From: Curvularia sp. ZM96
Lineage: Eukaryota > Ascomycota > Dothideomycetes > Pleosporales > Pleosporaceae
Assembly (NCBI GenBank): GCA_022457065.1
Contig: JAJGBQ010000009.1
Span: 62,001 to 126,000, forward strand
DNA length: 64,000 bases
Direction: 5' to 3'
Under the pieces are notes generated by a model. The model worked only from the letters and a program-made list of their open reading frames with translations. It did not search any database and was not told the DNA's origin. The position numbers were made by a program, and so were the translations under genes. Positions 29,530 to 41,556 of this stretch are shown one piece after another; the first letter of the stretch is position 1, and the number at the start of each line of letters is the position of its first letter.

Positions 29530-32500
29530 CGGCAAATTTCCGCCACACCACTGCTTGGCGTAATAATTTCCCATCTACCACCGTTTCAAATACACTACCA
29601 CACACGTGACGTTAGCTTGTAAAATATCCCAAATGCCACTGTTTCTATCCCACATGCCACTGTTTAAAGCCTCAGCTAACGGGCACTTAGCCGCCTATAA
29701 GGGGTTTAAAAATAGCGAATCTAACGCCCCTAAGGGAAGGGTATAGGGCTTATGCAACCTCTCCCCAAAACTCCAAACATGACCGACCCTAAGAACTGCT
29801 TCTCTGATAATCTATTATCGGCCTTTAACCTCACAACAGATTGTTTAGACTCAACAGAACTACCTTATCGACGAACACTACTACGATAAGCCTGAGAAAC
29901 GCTGCCCTACACGCTCTTGGGTAGTAGACAAAGACAGTAGTAGTTTTATATAAAGAGAAGGGTTGAAAATTGTAATGTATAGTAGATCTAAATCTTTCTA
30001 TAGTCTCACAATTGGCCTATTCGAGCTCTTTTTCTTGATCGCGTTGATAGGGCTGGAGGCTCTTCGCTTTGGACACTACTCTCTCCACTCGCCATAGGTC
30101 TTTTGTCTCTACTAGGTGGACTTGATGTGACATTATGGGTAATATGTGGAATAGAGCTAGATGTCGCGATTGTAAAAGTATGTATCGTTCGTAATAGTAG
30201 AATCCATATAAGTGACTTGTAAAGCGGCTAGATCTACTTGAGAGCCGCTGCTACTTTGCTGTTCATCGTCTAGCCGTAGCTGCTGATCTACAGTTGGCTG
30301 GAAGACTGGCGGTTTAGGAGATGTGGGCCGCAAGGTTGAATGTTCTGCTTCCGCTGTAGATGCCTGCGCCATATCAGGTTGACCGTCTTCGTTGTTTCGG
30401 TTCTCGTTCACTGCTTGCCTAGCAGCTCCAATTCGCTGAGTCTGGTGGCGCTCTCTTATTGCCTCGATTTCTTTGAGAGATGCTTGTATAGCTCTGATCC
30501 GTTGCCACAAGGTATCGTGCTCTCTTAAGTCTAGAGGTTGGGAAATGAAAGATAGGGTAGACACGGTTTGATTAGTAAGTTGAGATGATGCCTCTTGATT
30601 AGATATAATCTGTTCGGGACAGCGCTGGATAGGTGTAATCTGAATAGGACGATTTGAAGCATCCGGGTGTTGTTGGAAATATGTTGCGCCTGATTGATAT
30701 CGGTTTCGAGCCTCATCCTGTTGCTCCTTCCGACAGTTTGGTGATGCTAGATTTCCAAGTCTCCGGGCCTCTGTCTCCCGGGTCCTTCGCTTCATCCTTT
30801 TTTGGACCGGACGACCTCGCGAGGGAGCATAAGGAGGTGGCTTTGTAACTCCATCAGGTTTGAGATCGTCCAGTAAAACCGGTAACAGAGAGTATTTATA
30901 CTGCTCACGGTACTCAGATATCTCGTAGAACTTGGCAATATACTTCTCGGGTTTAGTATTAAAGAACCGACAAACGGCAATCGCATGTCTACAAGGAATT
31001 TTGTGATCCTGGAAAGCGAGACAGGAGCATTTCTGAGCTTTGAGCTGGACGAGGCGAGTATTCTGGTCCCCTGGGTTTGCTCGGTATGCTAGAGCTACCA
31101 TATTCTCGCGCTCTTGAGGAGTCACAAGGTACTGGTTACTCTCCTCAAGCTCTTTCCGGAAATATGCCATAGCATAGTTAGTATACTTCTCGTCTTTCTG
31201 GGGGCTATGACGTCTTTCGTAAAATTTCGACATCATATATGTCCATATATGATGTAGTGAATGGAAAATCGGTAATTCACGGGCCTCCTATAGCTTGGTC
31301 TTAGTCGGAATAGAACAATAGGCTTTCTAACAAATTCACTTACCATCCATGCGCTATTTATCGACTCGGATATATTAGAACAAGTTTGACCAAACCGTGG
31401 GAAATCGACTAGTGGTGCATGTGATGTTGCGTAGTGCTTTGCATCGAGTTGATCTAGGTAGTGACGCGCAGGAGCAGAAAGAGACTCAATCTGATCCAAA
31501 AAGGCTTTAAATTTAGCCTTAGTCTCGACTAGACAAGCAGCTCTGAATATCTTCTCAACCTTTCTTCCAAATTCGTTTCCAACATTCTCTGCAAGATGTT
31601 GCGTGCAGTGATAGTGGAAAGCCTTTGGTAAAGCCTCTGCAACAGCTGGAACTAGACCTTTTGCTCGATCGCTAACGATTGTAAGATGCTCAAAATCGTC
31701 TCGTTCTTTCTCGGTAGTATCAAGGTTGTCGAGAAAGTATTCTCTGAAACCTTGTAGAAAGCTGAGCCACGATTCTTTAGACTCGTTTCTAGCGAATCCC
31801 CACATTAATGGTAGGATTTCCTCGTTAGCGTCAAGTGTTGTAAGAATAAGGAGAACTACGTTCTTTTCTGACTTCATATGGGCACCATCAACACAGATAA
31901 ACTGTCGGGAGTGCCAAAATGCATGAATACAAGCCCTCGGTGCTACATAGCACCATTCAAAGGATCCATCATTATCCGTCGAAATAGCAGCGTTCGCCAT
32001 CGAAGTAGCATAGTCTCCTTCGTCGTTCACATCTATATCTATATCAAGCCCGTTATTCGTGATTGTCCGAAGGAATGGAAGGATGAGCTGGAAGGACTTC
32101 GTCTTGTCCATGAAGGCACTCTTTTGGATCTCCTTCTTTGCGCGCCACGCTTGTAGGTACGATATCTGATTTGAGTGCTGAAGTCTTTCAGCAGTCTGAA
32201 TCTGGCGTGGCCTCGTCCGAAAGTCGCTCTTAACCATATCTCCTTGTCGGTGGGCAATGAGCTTTGCAGATCTTGATGCTTTCCAATCTTGATGGGAGCT
32301 AAGATCGCAGGTGTGAGGGACCAATTTCCGAAGCTCAAATTGATCGGATCGATTCATATAAGCGATCCGGAGGAAGAATTTGCATCCAGTTTCCTCGCTC
32401 GAGCGGCAGATAGCGTGAAATCTCGTCCGATCGCTGGCAGCTACTTTGAATGAAAGTCTCTGGGTCACCATAACGTGAAGAACCGACTCTTTTGCTTCAT

Positions 32501-32931
32501 CAATTGACGCGAATGTCTGTCCGATAAATAGAGTACTAGGCAAATCCCTGGAGGATGCCATCGTAGTCAATTGTCGCTAGATTTTGTGTTAACCTCGCGT
32601 TAGAACGCGTCGACTCTTTAATCGCGTCAGACGCGTTATGAACCGTCACGGCTTTAGCCGGGCGCTGAGTCTGACGCGGATAACAGGAAGCCCCACCACC
32701 TAACACTAAAAACAACAACATTATACAGACTTTCGTGTAAAACTAGTTTGGCTACTGCCTAAAAGAGTCTAGGGGAGGTGCGAAACCTACTAATAAGACG
32801 GTGGCATGTGGGCTAGAAACAGTGGCATTTGGGATATTTTACAAGCTAACGTCACGTGTGTGGTAGTGTATTTGAAACGGTGGTAGATGGGAAATTATTA
32901 CGCCAAGCAGTGGTGTGGCGGAAATTTGCCG
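29530..32931 (-). mobile_element. Hop-like Mutator-family transposon (MULE)
   Basis: The element is 3.4 kb with inverted termini of about 130 bp that begin CGGCAAATTTCCGCC and differ at only a few positions. Long termini and a MULE transposase between them define the superfamily. The expected 8-10 bp target duplication is not visible at these borders, so a border may be off by some bases or the flank may have been rearranged. Confidence 0.9.
30157..32570 (-). CDS. MULE transposase, two exons, intact
   Basis: Exon 1 (32570-31344) and exon 2 (31284-30157) are joined by a 59 bp GT-AG intron that restores the block NSAWMARELPIFHSLHHIW. The product has 784 residues. The N-terminal zinc-binding domain uses C55, C63, H86 and C88. 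The MULE catalytic domain has D228 in FICVDGAHM and D301 in IVSDRAKG, and the third acidic residue should lie further on. A SWIM zinc finger has C495, C497, C507 and H509. A long Gln/Arg-rich tail follows. The enzyme cuts and pastes its element through the long inverted termini. No lesions are seen, so it could be functional. Confidence 0.92.
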
Positions 32932-34232
32932 GTTAATTATCTCTCGTAGTATTATAAAAGGTAACTAGTACGTTAGATGTGCGCGAATTATCTGTACCAT
33001 ATACTTAAGTTGCAACTGCTTTCCATAACTGAGGACTGAGGAGAAGGGTTTGTTCCAAATCTTAGGGAATAAGCCCCCTGCGAACCAAGAGCGCGGGCCA
33101 CAAAAATGGAACAAAGGTTTGTTCTCCATGGAATAACTGTCAGGGTCTCCTACCACTCGTGGTTATTATCAAGAGAGGTGATCCTTTTGACTTGTTACTC
33201 GTAACACTAACCTGGATCGAGACTAGGCAAGTATATGTTATGGGTGGAGAGGCCTGACCTAACGAGTATGCATTCACCTATCATACAGAAGAAGAAAGAT
33301 AAGGGGGTAAAAAAGAACTACGTACGAGACCTTCTTATGCTTCTTCTTACTTCGTCACGTGTCCGTACGAAGAAAGGATCACGTGGTCCTAAGTCATGTG
33401 ACCCTCTAGTAGACTACTTGGGCGCAGCCCTTCACAGTATACCCCAACCCTATATAACAAAATGCTCTGGTATATAAGAGTTGGTACGTACATTAGTGCT
33501 TGCAAAGGTATCAACAGATTGTATGAGGAGGCTCGCGATATAGTTCTGGATGAAGAAAGAATGGCCAGATTAAAGAAATTCGGCCTGGCCGTGTCCATGC
33601 ATCGCTACTTACGCATAGCGTGCACGTGCACACTGCGACAGCTTGGCACGCCCAAAGGGGCATGCCATAGCTCCGTCTTAGCCACACGCTAATTCTCGTA
33701 AACTACGAGTAGCTCCTCAAGCTAGGACTTTTCAAGCATGATGCGGGAAGCACAGCCACATGTCGGATAAATCGGCCTGATAGACTCGCAAACTATGAAA
33801 CACTCTTACCTATCGACGTACGCTGGTTGCGCTTTCATTGGTCGTTCTCTGTGAACGAATTTTTTTGTTACCCACGCATCAACTTAATCTCTTGCCTTAA
33901 TTAGAGTTTTCCGGCACTCACGGCTTCAGTAAGCTGCACTAAGTTTTAGCATACAGCATGCTAATGCCAAGTGTTTGACTTTTTGCAGCAATCTCCATGA
34001 ACATATTGACCTTATTCGATGCAGTTGATCCTGAGCTGTAGTCACGATCCACCCACTCAGTTGGACCCAATAAATGCTGAAGTAGGTAATTTGAACTGAT
34101 TCGTGCAAAACATCTCTTTCAACCCCTTCATGTTAGGTAAGTTAAGCTAATCCGTTATGGTATCGGCAGATATTTAAGGCTTGCTATTGATGTCTGCCAC
34201 AGAACGCCACTTTTCTCTCTATTGTTAAACAC
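32932..34232. other. Intergenic, 1.3 kb
   Basis: No gene could be supported. The region just before 34233 should hold the phospholipase promoter. Short open frames here have no recognisable domain. Confidence 0.5.
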
Positions 34233-36312
34233 ATGTTCCCCTTCAACGGCATCATGCTTGTCAATTTCCCAATACTATCAGTACTTATTAAAGTGGCAAG
34301 CTGTAAGTCTTCCAGGTATTCTATTTGACAGTAGTTCTAACCATGTTACAGGCGTTGTAGTCGCGCGAGAAGCTCACATCGCCTCTTCTCCTAATGATGA
34401 TGTCTTATGGCATCGTGCCTCTCCACAAGCACTCGATGACTACGCCCCCACTGAAGTCGACTGCCCTTCAACACGTCCAAGTATCCGATCAGCCGAAAGG
34501 CTGTCAATCGAAGAGGAGAAATGGCTAGAAAAACGAAGGCCCAATACTGTAGACCCTATGGTCGAGTTGCTTCAACGTGTTGGTATCAAAGATTTCGACG
34601 CCAAGCAATATTTTGATACCCACAAGCGTAACTACAGTGCGTTACCGAATGTCGCTATCGCATTTTCAGGTGGAGGCTATCGGGCTATGCTCAATGGCGC
34701 TGGTGTTCTAGCTGCGTTCGATAGTCGTACTTCGAACTCTACCAATGCAGGACATCTTGGCGGGCTATTACAATCCTCAACGTATGTATCAGCACTATCT
34801 GGTGGAGGCTGGTTAATTGGAAGTATCTTTGCCAATAATTTCACTTCTGTCGAGGCAATTACAAGAGAAGGCGAAAACACACCTATCTGGCAGTTCCAGA
34901 ATTCTTTGCTGGAAGGACCTCCGACACGGGGTATTCAAGTCTTCTCGACCGCCCAATACTTCGCAAATATCGTTAGCGTAGTAAAAACGAAGTCCAAAGC
35001 ATTAGCTGGCATCTTCAGCACCTCCATTACTGATCTATACGGTCGGGCTCTCTCTTTCCAGCTTCTCAATGCTACTGAAGGAGGCTCAGGTACGTTCCGG
35101 ACCTAATCGCACAAACCCAATCGACTGATAATCGCAGCATACACATTTTCATCCATCCAAAACGACAACGACTTTTCCTCTGGCAAAGCACCAATGCCTA
35201 TCATCGTGGCGGACGAACGTTCACCAGGGGAACTGATCGTTTCGCTAAACTCCACTGTTTTTGAATTTAATCCCTTCGAGATGGGGTCTTTCGATCCAAC
35301 AACATACGGCTTCGCCCCTTTAAAGTATATTGGCTCCAAGTTCGATGGCGGAAAGCTGTCGCCTAACGAGAATTGCGTAACCGGGTTTGACAATCTTGGA
35401 TTTGTGCTCGGCACCAGCGCCTCCTTATTTAATCAATTCTTTTTACGACTGGAGAAAAACAAAAGCATTCCTGGTCTCCTCAAAAAGCTGGTTTCAAAAA
35501 TTCTAGAAAGAATTGGAGAAGAGGGACACGACATCGCCGATTATTCACCCAACCCATTCTTCAATTACCACAACAAAACGAATCCGAGCGCAGGCAACTA
35601 TTCGCTTACACTTGTCGATGGCGGTGAAGATGGCCAAAATATTCCTCTCCATCCACTCATACAGCCAGTACGCAATGTCGATGTCGTCTTTGCTGTCGAC
35701 TCCACGTCCAATTCAGAGACCCAGAAATGGCCGAGCGGCAAGGCACTTGCGTCCACCTATCTACGCACCGATTCCAGTATCATGAATCAGACCTCGTTTC
35801 CATACATCCCCGGCCAAGACACCTTTGTTGCTCTAGGGATGAACAACCGCCCGTCATTTTTTGGATGCAACAGTACGAACGTTACCAACGGCAATAATGT
35901 CCCACCCATTATCGTATATCTTCCAAACTCCCCTTATAACTTCTTTTCTAACACCTCGACCTTTGGAAAACTTTCATTTAGTATCGAAGACCGTGACGGG
36001 ATGATTCAGAATGGATATAACATGGCTACCCAGGCAAATGCTACGCGCGACGGTGCTTCAAACTGGCCTACTTGTGTTGGATGCGTTATACTCTCTAGAA
36101 GTCTAGAGCGCAATAAACACCAGGTTCCTGAAGTATGTCAACGTTGCTTTGCGCAATACTGCTGGAATGGCACGGTAGTTGAAAAAGCGCCACAGTACAA
36201 CCCTCCACTATATCTTCACTCTACCAACAATGATTCTAGTAGTGGTAGTTCTACGGTGATACCTAGTAGTATATTCTTAAGTCTTCTAGCAATCTTCGCT
36301 CTTGTACATTAG
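34233..36312 (+). CDS. GPI-anchored phospholipase B / lysophospholipase
   Basis: Exons are 34233-34302, 34352-35089 and 35138-36312. Introns of 49 and 48 bp are GT-AG, and coding is 1983 nt (660 residues). A signal peptide spans about residues 1-25. The cPLA2-like (PLA2_B) domain has AFSGGGYRAML near 127-137, the nucleophile in ALSGGGW (S173) and the partner Asp in VDGGEDG (D430). Many N-glycosylation sequons are present. The Ser/Asn-rich C-terminus ends in a hydrophobic tail (IFLSLLAIFALVH), as in GPI-anchored Plb proteins. The enzyme removes acyl chains from phospholipids and lysophospholipids at the cell surface. Skipping intron 1 also leaves an open frame but loses the clean signal peptide. 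The gene appears intact. Confidence 0.92.
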
Positions 36313-36367
36313 CTATAACTTTTGTAATTTTATATTCTTACTTCTCCTCCCTTATACATAAAAGTTA

Positions 36368-38215
36368 ACGTGGTTCACAAGCGAGTCGGCCACCCAAGCG
36401 AGTCGGCCACTTTGCACCAGCGCGTCAACGTCAACACCTTATCACGCACTTTTATCGCAGTCAATTAACTATTACGATATAATTACTAAATTAATTATCA
36501 GGATCGCTACTATTACTTACACTATCTATCTCAACTACGCAGGTACGAGCGTTATGTCCAGTCTGCTTGCAACGCCCGCACCGCCTCTCTCCTCGCACCC
36601 TCTTCGACGCACTCTCACCGTCGTCACGACTGCTACCCGTCTGTTCAGCTAATACTTCTTGCACCTCGCCCACATTAAGAGTCTCGTCTGTCCGTACGTA
36701 TCGCCGCTTGCGGCTCTTACGCTTGTTTGCTATATCTAGAGCCTCTCGAAGAGCAGCTACTTCCTCCCTCATAAGCGTCATCTCATGTGCTATTTGCTGA
36801 GCCCCTTTACTCAACTGCGCAACCTTCTCGTCAAGAGAACTTGCAGAAGATCCAGGGCGATTTCTTACTCTCTGTCTAATGAGAGTACTTTGAGCCTCGA
36901 CTTCGTGCGCGTTGCGTGGTGTCTGCGCCTCCCAGGTGTCTGCGCGTCGTGGCGATTGTTTTGGCGTCTGCACCACCACATTAAGCTTCGATAGCACGGC
37001 CTGTGGGTCGTGTGGGACTAGACCAGCGCCTCTAAAGCCAGCTTGGATATTCTCCTTCGTAATAGACTGCTCAAAAGCAGCCTTAAAGGCAGACAGGAAG
37101 GTCTCCTTACTGATATAGTTGGTGTGGTTGCGTGCCAAGCCTGAGATCACGTCGCCGTACGCGCGCTTTAATGGCGAGAAGCAGCCAACGTCAAGAGGCT
37201 GTAAGAGGTGCGACGAGTGCGGAGGCATACAGAGAAGGATTATCTTCTTCTCTTCGCAAAGATCTCGGAATTCCACTGAGCAGTGGCTCTCATGGCCGTC
37301 AATAATAAGCAGCCTATGCGTCCCTACGGGACGGGCATGTGAATCGAAGTGGCGGAGCCAGTCAAGCGCTAGATTGTTGTTCGTCCAGCCATTAGGGCTA
37401 ACTTGAATTACCCAGTCGCGTGGTAGGTCCTCTGTAAACCAGGTGGAGATCAGAACTTTGCCTGCGAAGATAAGAAAGGCTGGAATGCGCTTCCCTGTCG
37501 CGCCAACGCCTTGTATCAGCGTAACCCACTGCCGATTGCCTGGCTGGATCTTCTTTGATTTTCCTGGTTTGTCTGAGCCTGTGATAACTGACTGTGATAA
37601 AATCTTGCCCATAATAAAGCCAGTCTCGTCGAAGTTGTATATATCTTCGTCTATAATACCATACTTTGCTTTCATATTTTGGACTAGCTCGAACCAGGCC
37701 TTAATGAGCACTGGGTCTTCGCAGGCAGCTCGCTGACGATCATATGGACGGCTCCGGCGCGTACGCAGCTCAGGATTGCGCTGGATAAACCTATCGACCC
37801 AGTTCTTGCCAACCTCCTCTCCACCACGCTCTTGGAGCAGTCTGTTAGCCATATCTCGCACGTCGTCTCTCCCACAGGGTAGCCCTCGCTCAGCCTCAAC
37901 TATTACGCGCCTAGTAATGGCCTCCTCTTCTAGCTTTGTTAGGCGCTTGCAATTCGGCTCACAATCGCGTCGGCAGTGCTTTCCGTCGCGTCGTCGACGT
38001 ATCGTCGTTTTAGGGACGTTGTAGACCTTTTCAGCCTGCCGAATACTTCGAATTTAGTTTCTAGTAAGCTCAGAGACTGCTAGTTGCACGTCAGCTTCAG
38101 TATAGCTCTTCTGGGGTTGTGGTGGTTGAGACATCACGCGATGTTGTAGTAAAGGTAGGGCACGGTAGTGGAGTGGGCCGCTCGGTGGGGTGGGCCGCTC
38201 GGTGGTGAAACACGT
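36368..38215 (-). mobile_element. Pogo/Fot-like transposon, family A copy 2
   Basis: The element is 1848 bp, flanked by TA at 36366-36367 and 38216-38217. The termini carry the family's doubled subterminal repeat, here as AAGCGAGTCGGCCAC twice on the left and GTGGGCCGCTCGGTGG-like units on the right. It is clearly more diverged than copies 1 and 3. Confidence 0.9.
36491..38134 (-). pseudogene. DDE_1 transposase, family A copy 2, one early nonsense codon
   Basis: From ATG at 38134 the frame is open to 36491 except for TAA at 38054-38056 (codon 27), aligned with a Gln codon in copy 1. CAA-to-TAA is a CpA-to-TpA change. Downstream the DDE_1 core (NFDETG, IIDGHESH, LLQPLDV) and an intact CCHC knuckle (CGRCKQTGHNARTC) remain. 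Without the stop it would have 547 residues. Translation from a later in-frame ATG would lose the psq-type helix-turn-helix. Confidence 0.9.
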
Positions 38216-38297
38216 TAGTTATCTATCTAAATATATAGATATAGATAGTAGGTAGATTTCTTATTGTTTATATTAGACAATAATACTAGATCACTAT

Positions 38298-38729
38298 CTA
38301 ATACTTAGTATACCACCCCCTAGCTTCTACTACTCTCTTATAGCGTCTTGGCATAGATAAAATACAGTTATCTATATCTTGTTGTGGTATTTTATGCCAC
38401 TCTTCTAGAATAGTATTAATAAAAGTATTAATACTAGACTCACTAGCTCCAGCGCCAAGACTACTACTAGGTAGCTTAGTAAGCCGATTTTTAAGTAAGC
38501 TCCAGACGTTTTCTATTGGATTTAGGTCTGGACTATATGGTGGATGGTCAAAGATCTTGACGTGGTGGCGTCTAAACCAGTCTAAAACGTTTCTAGCTTT
38601 ATGGATTTTAGCGTTATCTTGTTGAAATTGCCAGCCTAGATAGATATATATTAGTTGAATATTGTTAACTGTAACGGCACAGGCAAGACTAGTCGGATCA
38701 GTATCGGCAGTAGAGTCACTCAGAGGCAT
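38298..38729 (-). pseudogene. Tc1-like transposase, C-terminal fragment
   Basis: The last 110 or so residues carry the DDE_3 signatures FQQDNAKIH (second Asp) and PPYSPDLNPIENVW (Glu), followed by the usual C-terminal helix. The N-terminal half, with the DNA-binding domain and first Asp, is missing. The first 35 residues of the open frame look unrelated. It lies next to the right TA of pogo-A copy 2. Confidence 0.88.
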
Positions 38730-38966
38730 ATGGGAGTGCGTGGGACGTCAAATGAGCCTTGATTCGATAGACACCTATAGGCCTTGTACGAAAGGATATC
38801 AAAAATCTACAGAGTAACTATGTGGGATAGTCTGTACTTATACCAGCCGATACGGGTCCGACTCGGATTTGGTTCGGTTTGATCTTGGATCTATCGGCTG
38901 AATGGCCACTGGGTTGGTTTGATAGTGTGCCGTTACATTAACTAGTCTTATATTATAATATATATA

Positions 38967-40813
38967 ACGTGGTTCACAAGCGAGCGGCCACCCCAAGCGA
39001 GCGGCCACCTCCCCACCAGCGCGACGACTTTAAGACATTATCAAAGACTTTTATTACAGTCAATAAACTATTGCGATATACCAAATTAATTGTCAGAATC
39101 ACCGCTATTACTAGAACTATCTACTTCAACTGCGCAGGTGCGGGCGTTATGTCCAGTCTCCTTACAACGCCCACATCGCCTCTCTCCCCGCACCCTCTTC
39201 GACGCGCTCTCGCTATCGCCACGACTACTACCCGCCCGTTCAGCTAATACTTCTTGTGCCTCACCTATAGTAAGAGTCTCTTCTGTCCGTACGTATCGCC
39301 GCTTACGGCTCTTACGCTTATTTGCTGTATCTAGAGCCTCTCGAAGAGCAGCTACTTCCTCTCTCATAAGCGTCATCTCATGTGCTATTTGCTGAGCCCC
39401 TTTACTTAACTGCGCAACCTTCTCGTCAAGAGAACTTGCAGAAGACCCAGGGCGGTTTCTTACTCTCTGTCGAATGAGAGTACTTTGAGCCTCAACTTCG
39501 CGGGCGTTATGTGGTGTCTGCGCCTCCCAAGTGTCTGCCCGTCGTGGTGACTGTTTTGGTGTCTGCACTACCACATCAAGCTTCGATAGCACAGCCTGTG
39601 GGTCATGTGGGACTAAACCAGCGGCTCTAAAACCAGCTTGGATGTTCTCCTTCGTAATAGACTGCTCAAAAGCAGCCCTAAAGGCTGGTAGGAAGGTCTC
39701 CTTACTAATATAGTTGGTGCGGTTGCGTGCCAAGGCTGAAACTGCGTCGCCATACTTGCGCTTTAATGGCGCGAAGCAGGCCACATCAAGAGGCTGCAAC
39801 AGGTGAGACGAATGTGCAGGCATGCAGAGAAGAACATTATTCTTCTCTTTGCAAAGGTCTTGAAATTCGATAGAGCAGTGGCTTTCATGGCCGTCGATAA
39901 TAAGCAGTCGATACCCACCCACAGTATGCCTCTTTGTATGGGTATCAAAGTGCTCTAACCACGCAAGAGCGAGCTGATTGTTCGTCCAGCCATTAGGGCT
40001 GACTTCAAGAACCCAATCGGTAGGCAGGTTCTGAAACCAGACGTCGATAAGCACCTTGCCCGCAAAGACAACAAAGGGGGGTAGCCGGCGACCCGACGCG
40101 CCCACGCCTTGGATCACAGTAACCCACTCACGGTTACCTGGCTGGATCCGCTTCTTTTTGCCATATCCCTCTGAGCCCGTGATAACTAACTGTGATAAAA
40201 TCTTGCCCATTATAAAGCCAGTTTCATCAAAATTATAGATATCGTCGTCCACAATACCCCACTTCTGCTTTGTCGCCTGGACTAAGTCGAACTAGCGCTG
40301 GATAGCCGCTGGGTCCTCGCAGGTAGCTCGCTGGTGATCATAGGGACGGCTCCAGCGCGTGCGGAGCTCAGGAGTCCTCTTAACAAAGTTGTCAATCCAG
40401 TTCTTGCCAACAGGGTTACTCCCACGCTCATGTAGCAGTTTATCAGCCATTGCTCGAACGTCAGGCTTTGTAGGCGCAAATCCTCGCGCAGACTCTTCAA
40501 GAATACGCCTAACTATAGCCTCCTCTTCTAGCTTATCTAGGCGCTTTAAGTTTGCTTCGCAGTCGCGTCTGGGGCGCGTTCCAGCGCGTCGCCGTCGAAT
40601 TGTTGTTCGAGAGACGTTATATATCTCTGCAGCACGTTTTACACTTTGAACACGTTGGGATTTAATATCAAAGAGAGCAAGTTGAATATCTGATTCATTA
40701 GAAACTGATTGGGCGCTGCGTGGTTGAGACATGTCGCGTTGTAGTGTTGATAATAGCGCGCTGGTGGGGAGGTGGCCGCTCGCTTGGGGTGGCCGCTCGC
40801 TTGTGAACCACGT
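38967..40813 (-). mobile_element. Pogo/Fot-like transposon, family A copy 3
   Basis: The element is 1847 bp with TA at 38965-38966 and 40814-40815. Both termini are well preserved and each has the doubled AAGCGAGCGGCCAC repeat. The sequence is close to copy 1, which lies in the opposite orientation 28 kb away. Confidence 0.94.
39086..40732 (-). pseudogene. DDE_1 transposase, family A copy 3, one nonsense codon
   Basis: The full 548-codon frame from ATG at 40732 is kept, but codon 147 (Trp in copy 1) is TAG. TGG-to-TAG corresponds to CpA-to-TpA on the other strand. The stop separates the DNA-binding half from the catalytic half. All three catalytic Asp motifs and the CCHC knuckle are intact. 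An ATG begins the catalytic half at 40252. Confidence 0.93.
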
Positions 40814-40815
40814 TA

Positions 40816-41128
40816 TGTCTATATATATAGATATATATACATTATAGTTACCTAAGTAGCTTTGTAAGTGTGCCTACGCTGTCAGCATAAGCATCATACA
40901 AAAAGTCACCACGTAGCGTAAGCACAGTCTTTCACATACCTAGTGGTCTCTAGCCCTAATCTTTGTTACAGCTACATAGTGAGTTGGCACTTCTGCCACT
41001 AAAGCATATGTATAAATCAATTTGTGGTAACTAGTTCTATATACAACCAAGAAATCAGAAAACATTACGAACAAGCGATCAACTTACGGAACCAGGTATA
41101 TCAAATCCTTGTTAATTTTGTGCTAGTA
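40816..41128. other. Intergenic, no gene seen
   Basis: AT-rich sequence between pogo-A copy 3 and the second copy of the segmental duplication. Nothing is recognisable. Confidence 0.5.
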
Positions 41129-41556
41129 TACAGTGACTAGCGGTTGCGGCTTCACCCGTACACTTAGCTATACAACTACTTTAGACAGTCTCACTTCCCG
41201 TAGTTATAAAGCCTAGCGCTAAACGTTCGCCACAAAAAGGTCGATATGATTGGTCAGTTGTTGGCCTAGTGATGACTTATCTTATGGAATGTTGCACGCA
41301 GAGGTCAAGTAGTAATCGCCAACGACACATTGTAACGAGGATTCGCCAAGCACTTGCAATGAAATAAGCGTTAATAGTTAAATGATATGAAAGCTTTTAA
41401 GCCGCAACGCGCATAAAAGTTCACTTGGAAACTACACGGCTGTAAGATACTGCATATATTAACTGACCGTAACCTTGTGTCCAGTTGCGAACCTTAGGGC
41501 ATTAAAGACTAGCAATACACTGTGTGTAGCCTGCTCTTCCTTGCGAAATCTTTATA

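Noticed and set aside
33120..33500. Possible solo LTR beginning TGTCAGGGTCTCC
   Set aside because: No ACA end with a matching 5-bp duplication was found and no internal retrotransposon sequence is near.
33462..33692. 76-residue plus-strand frame with a charged centre
   Set aside because: No recognisable domain, and no intron or family support.
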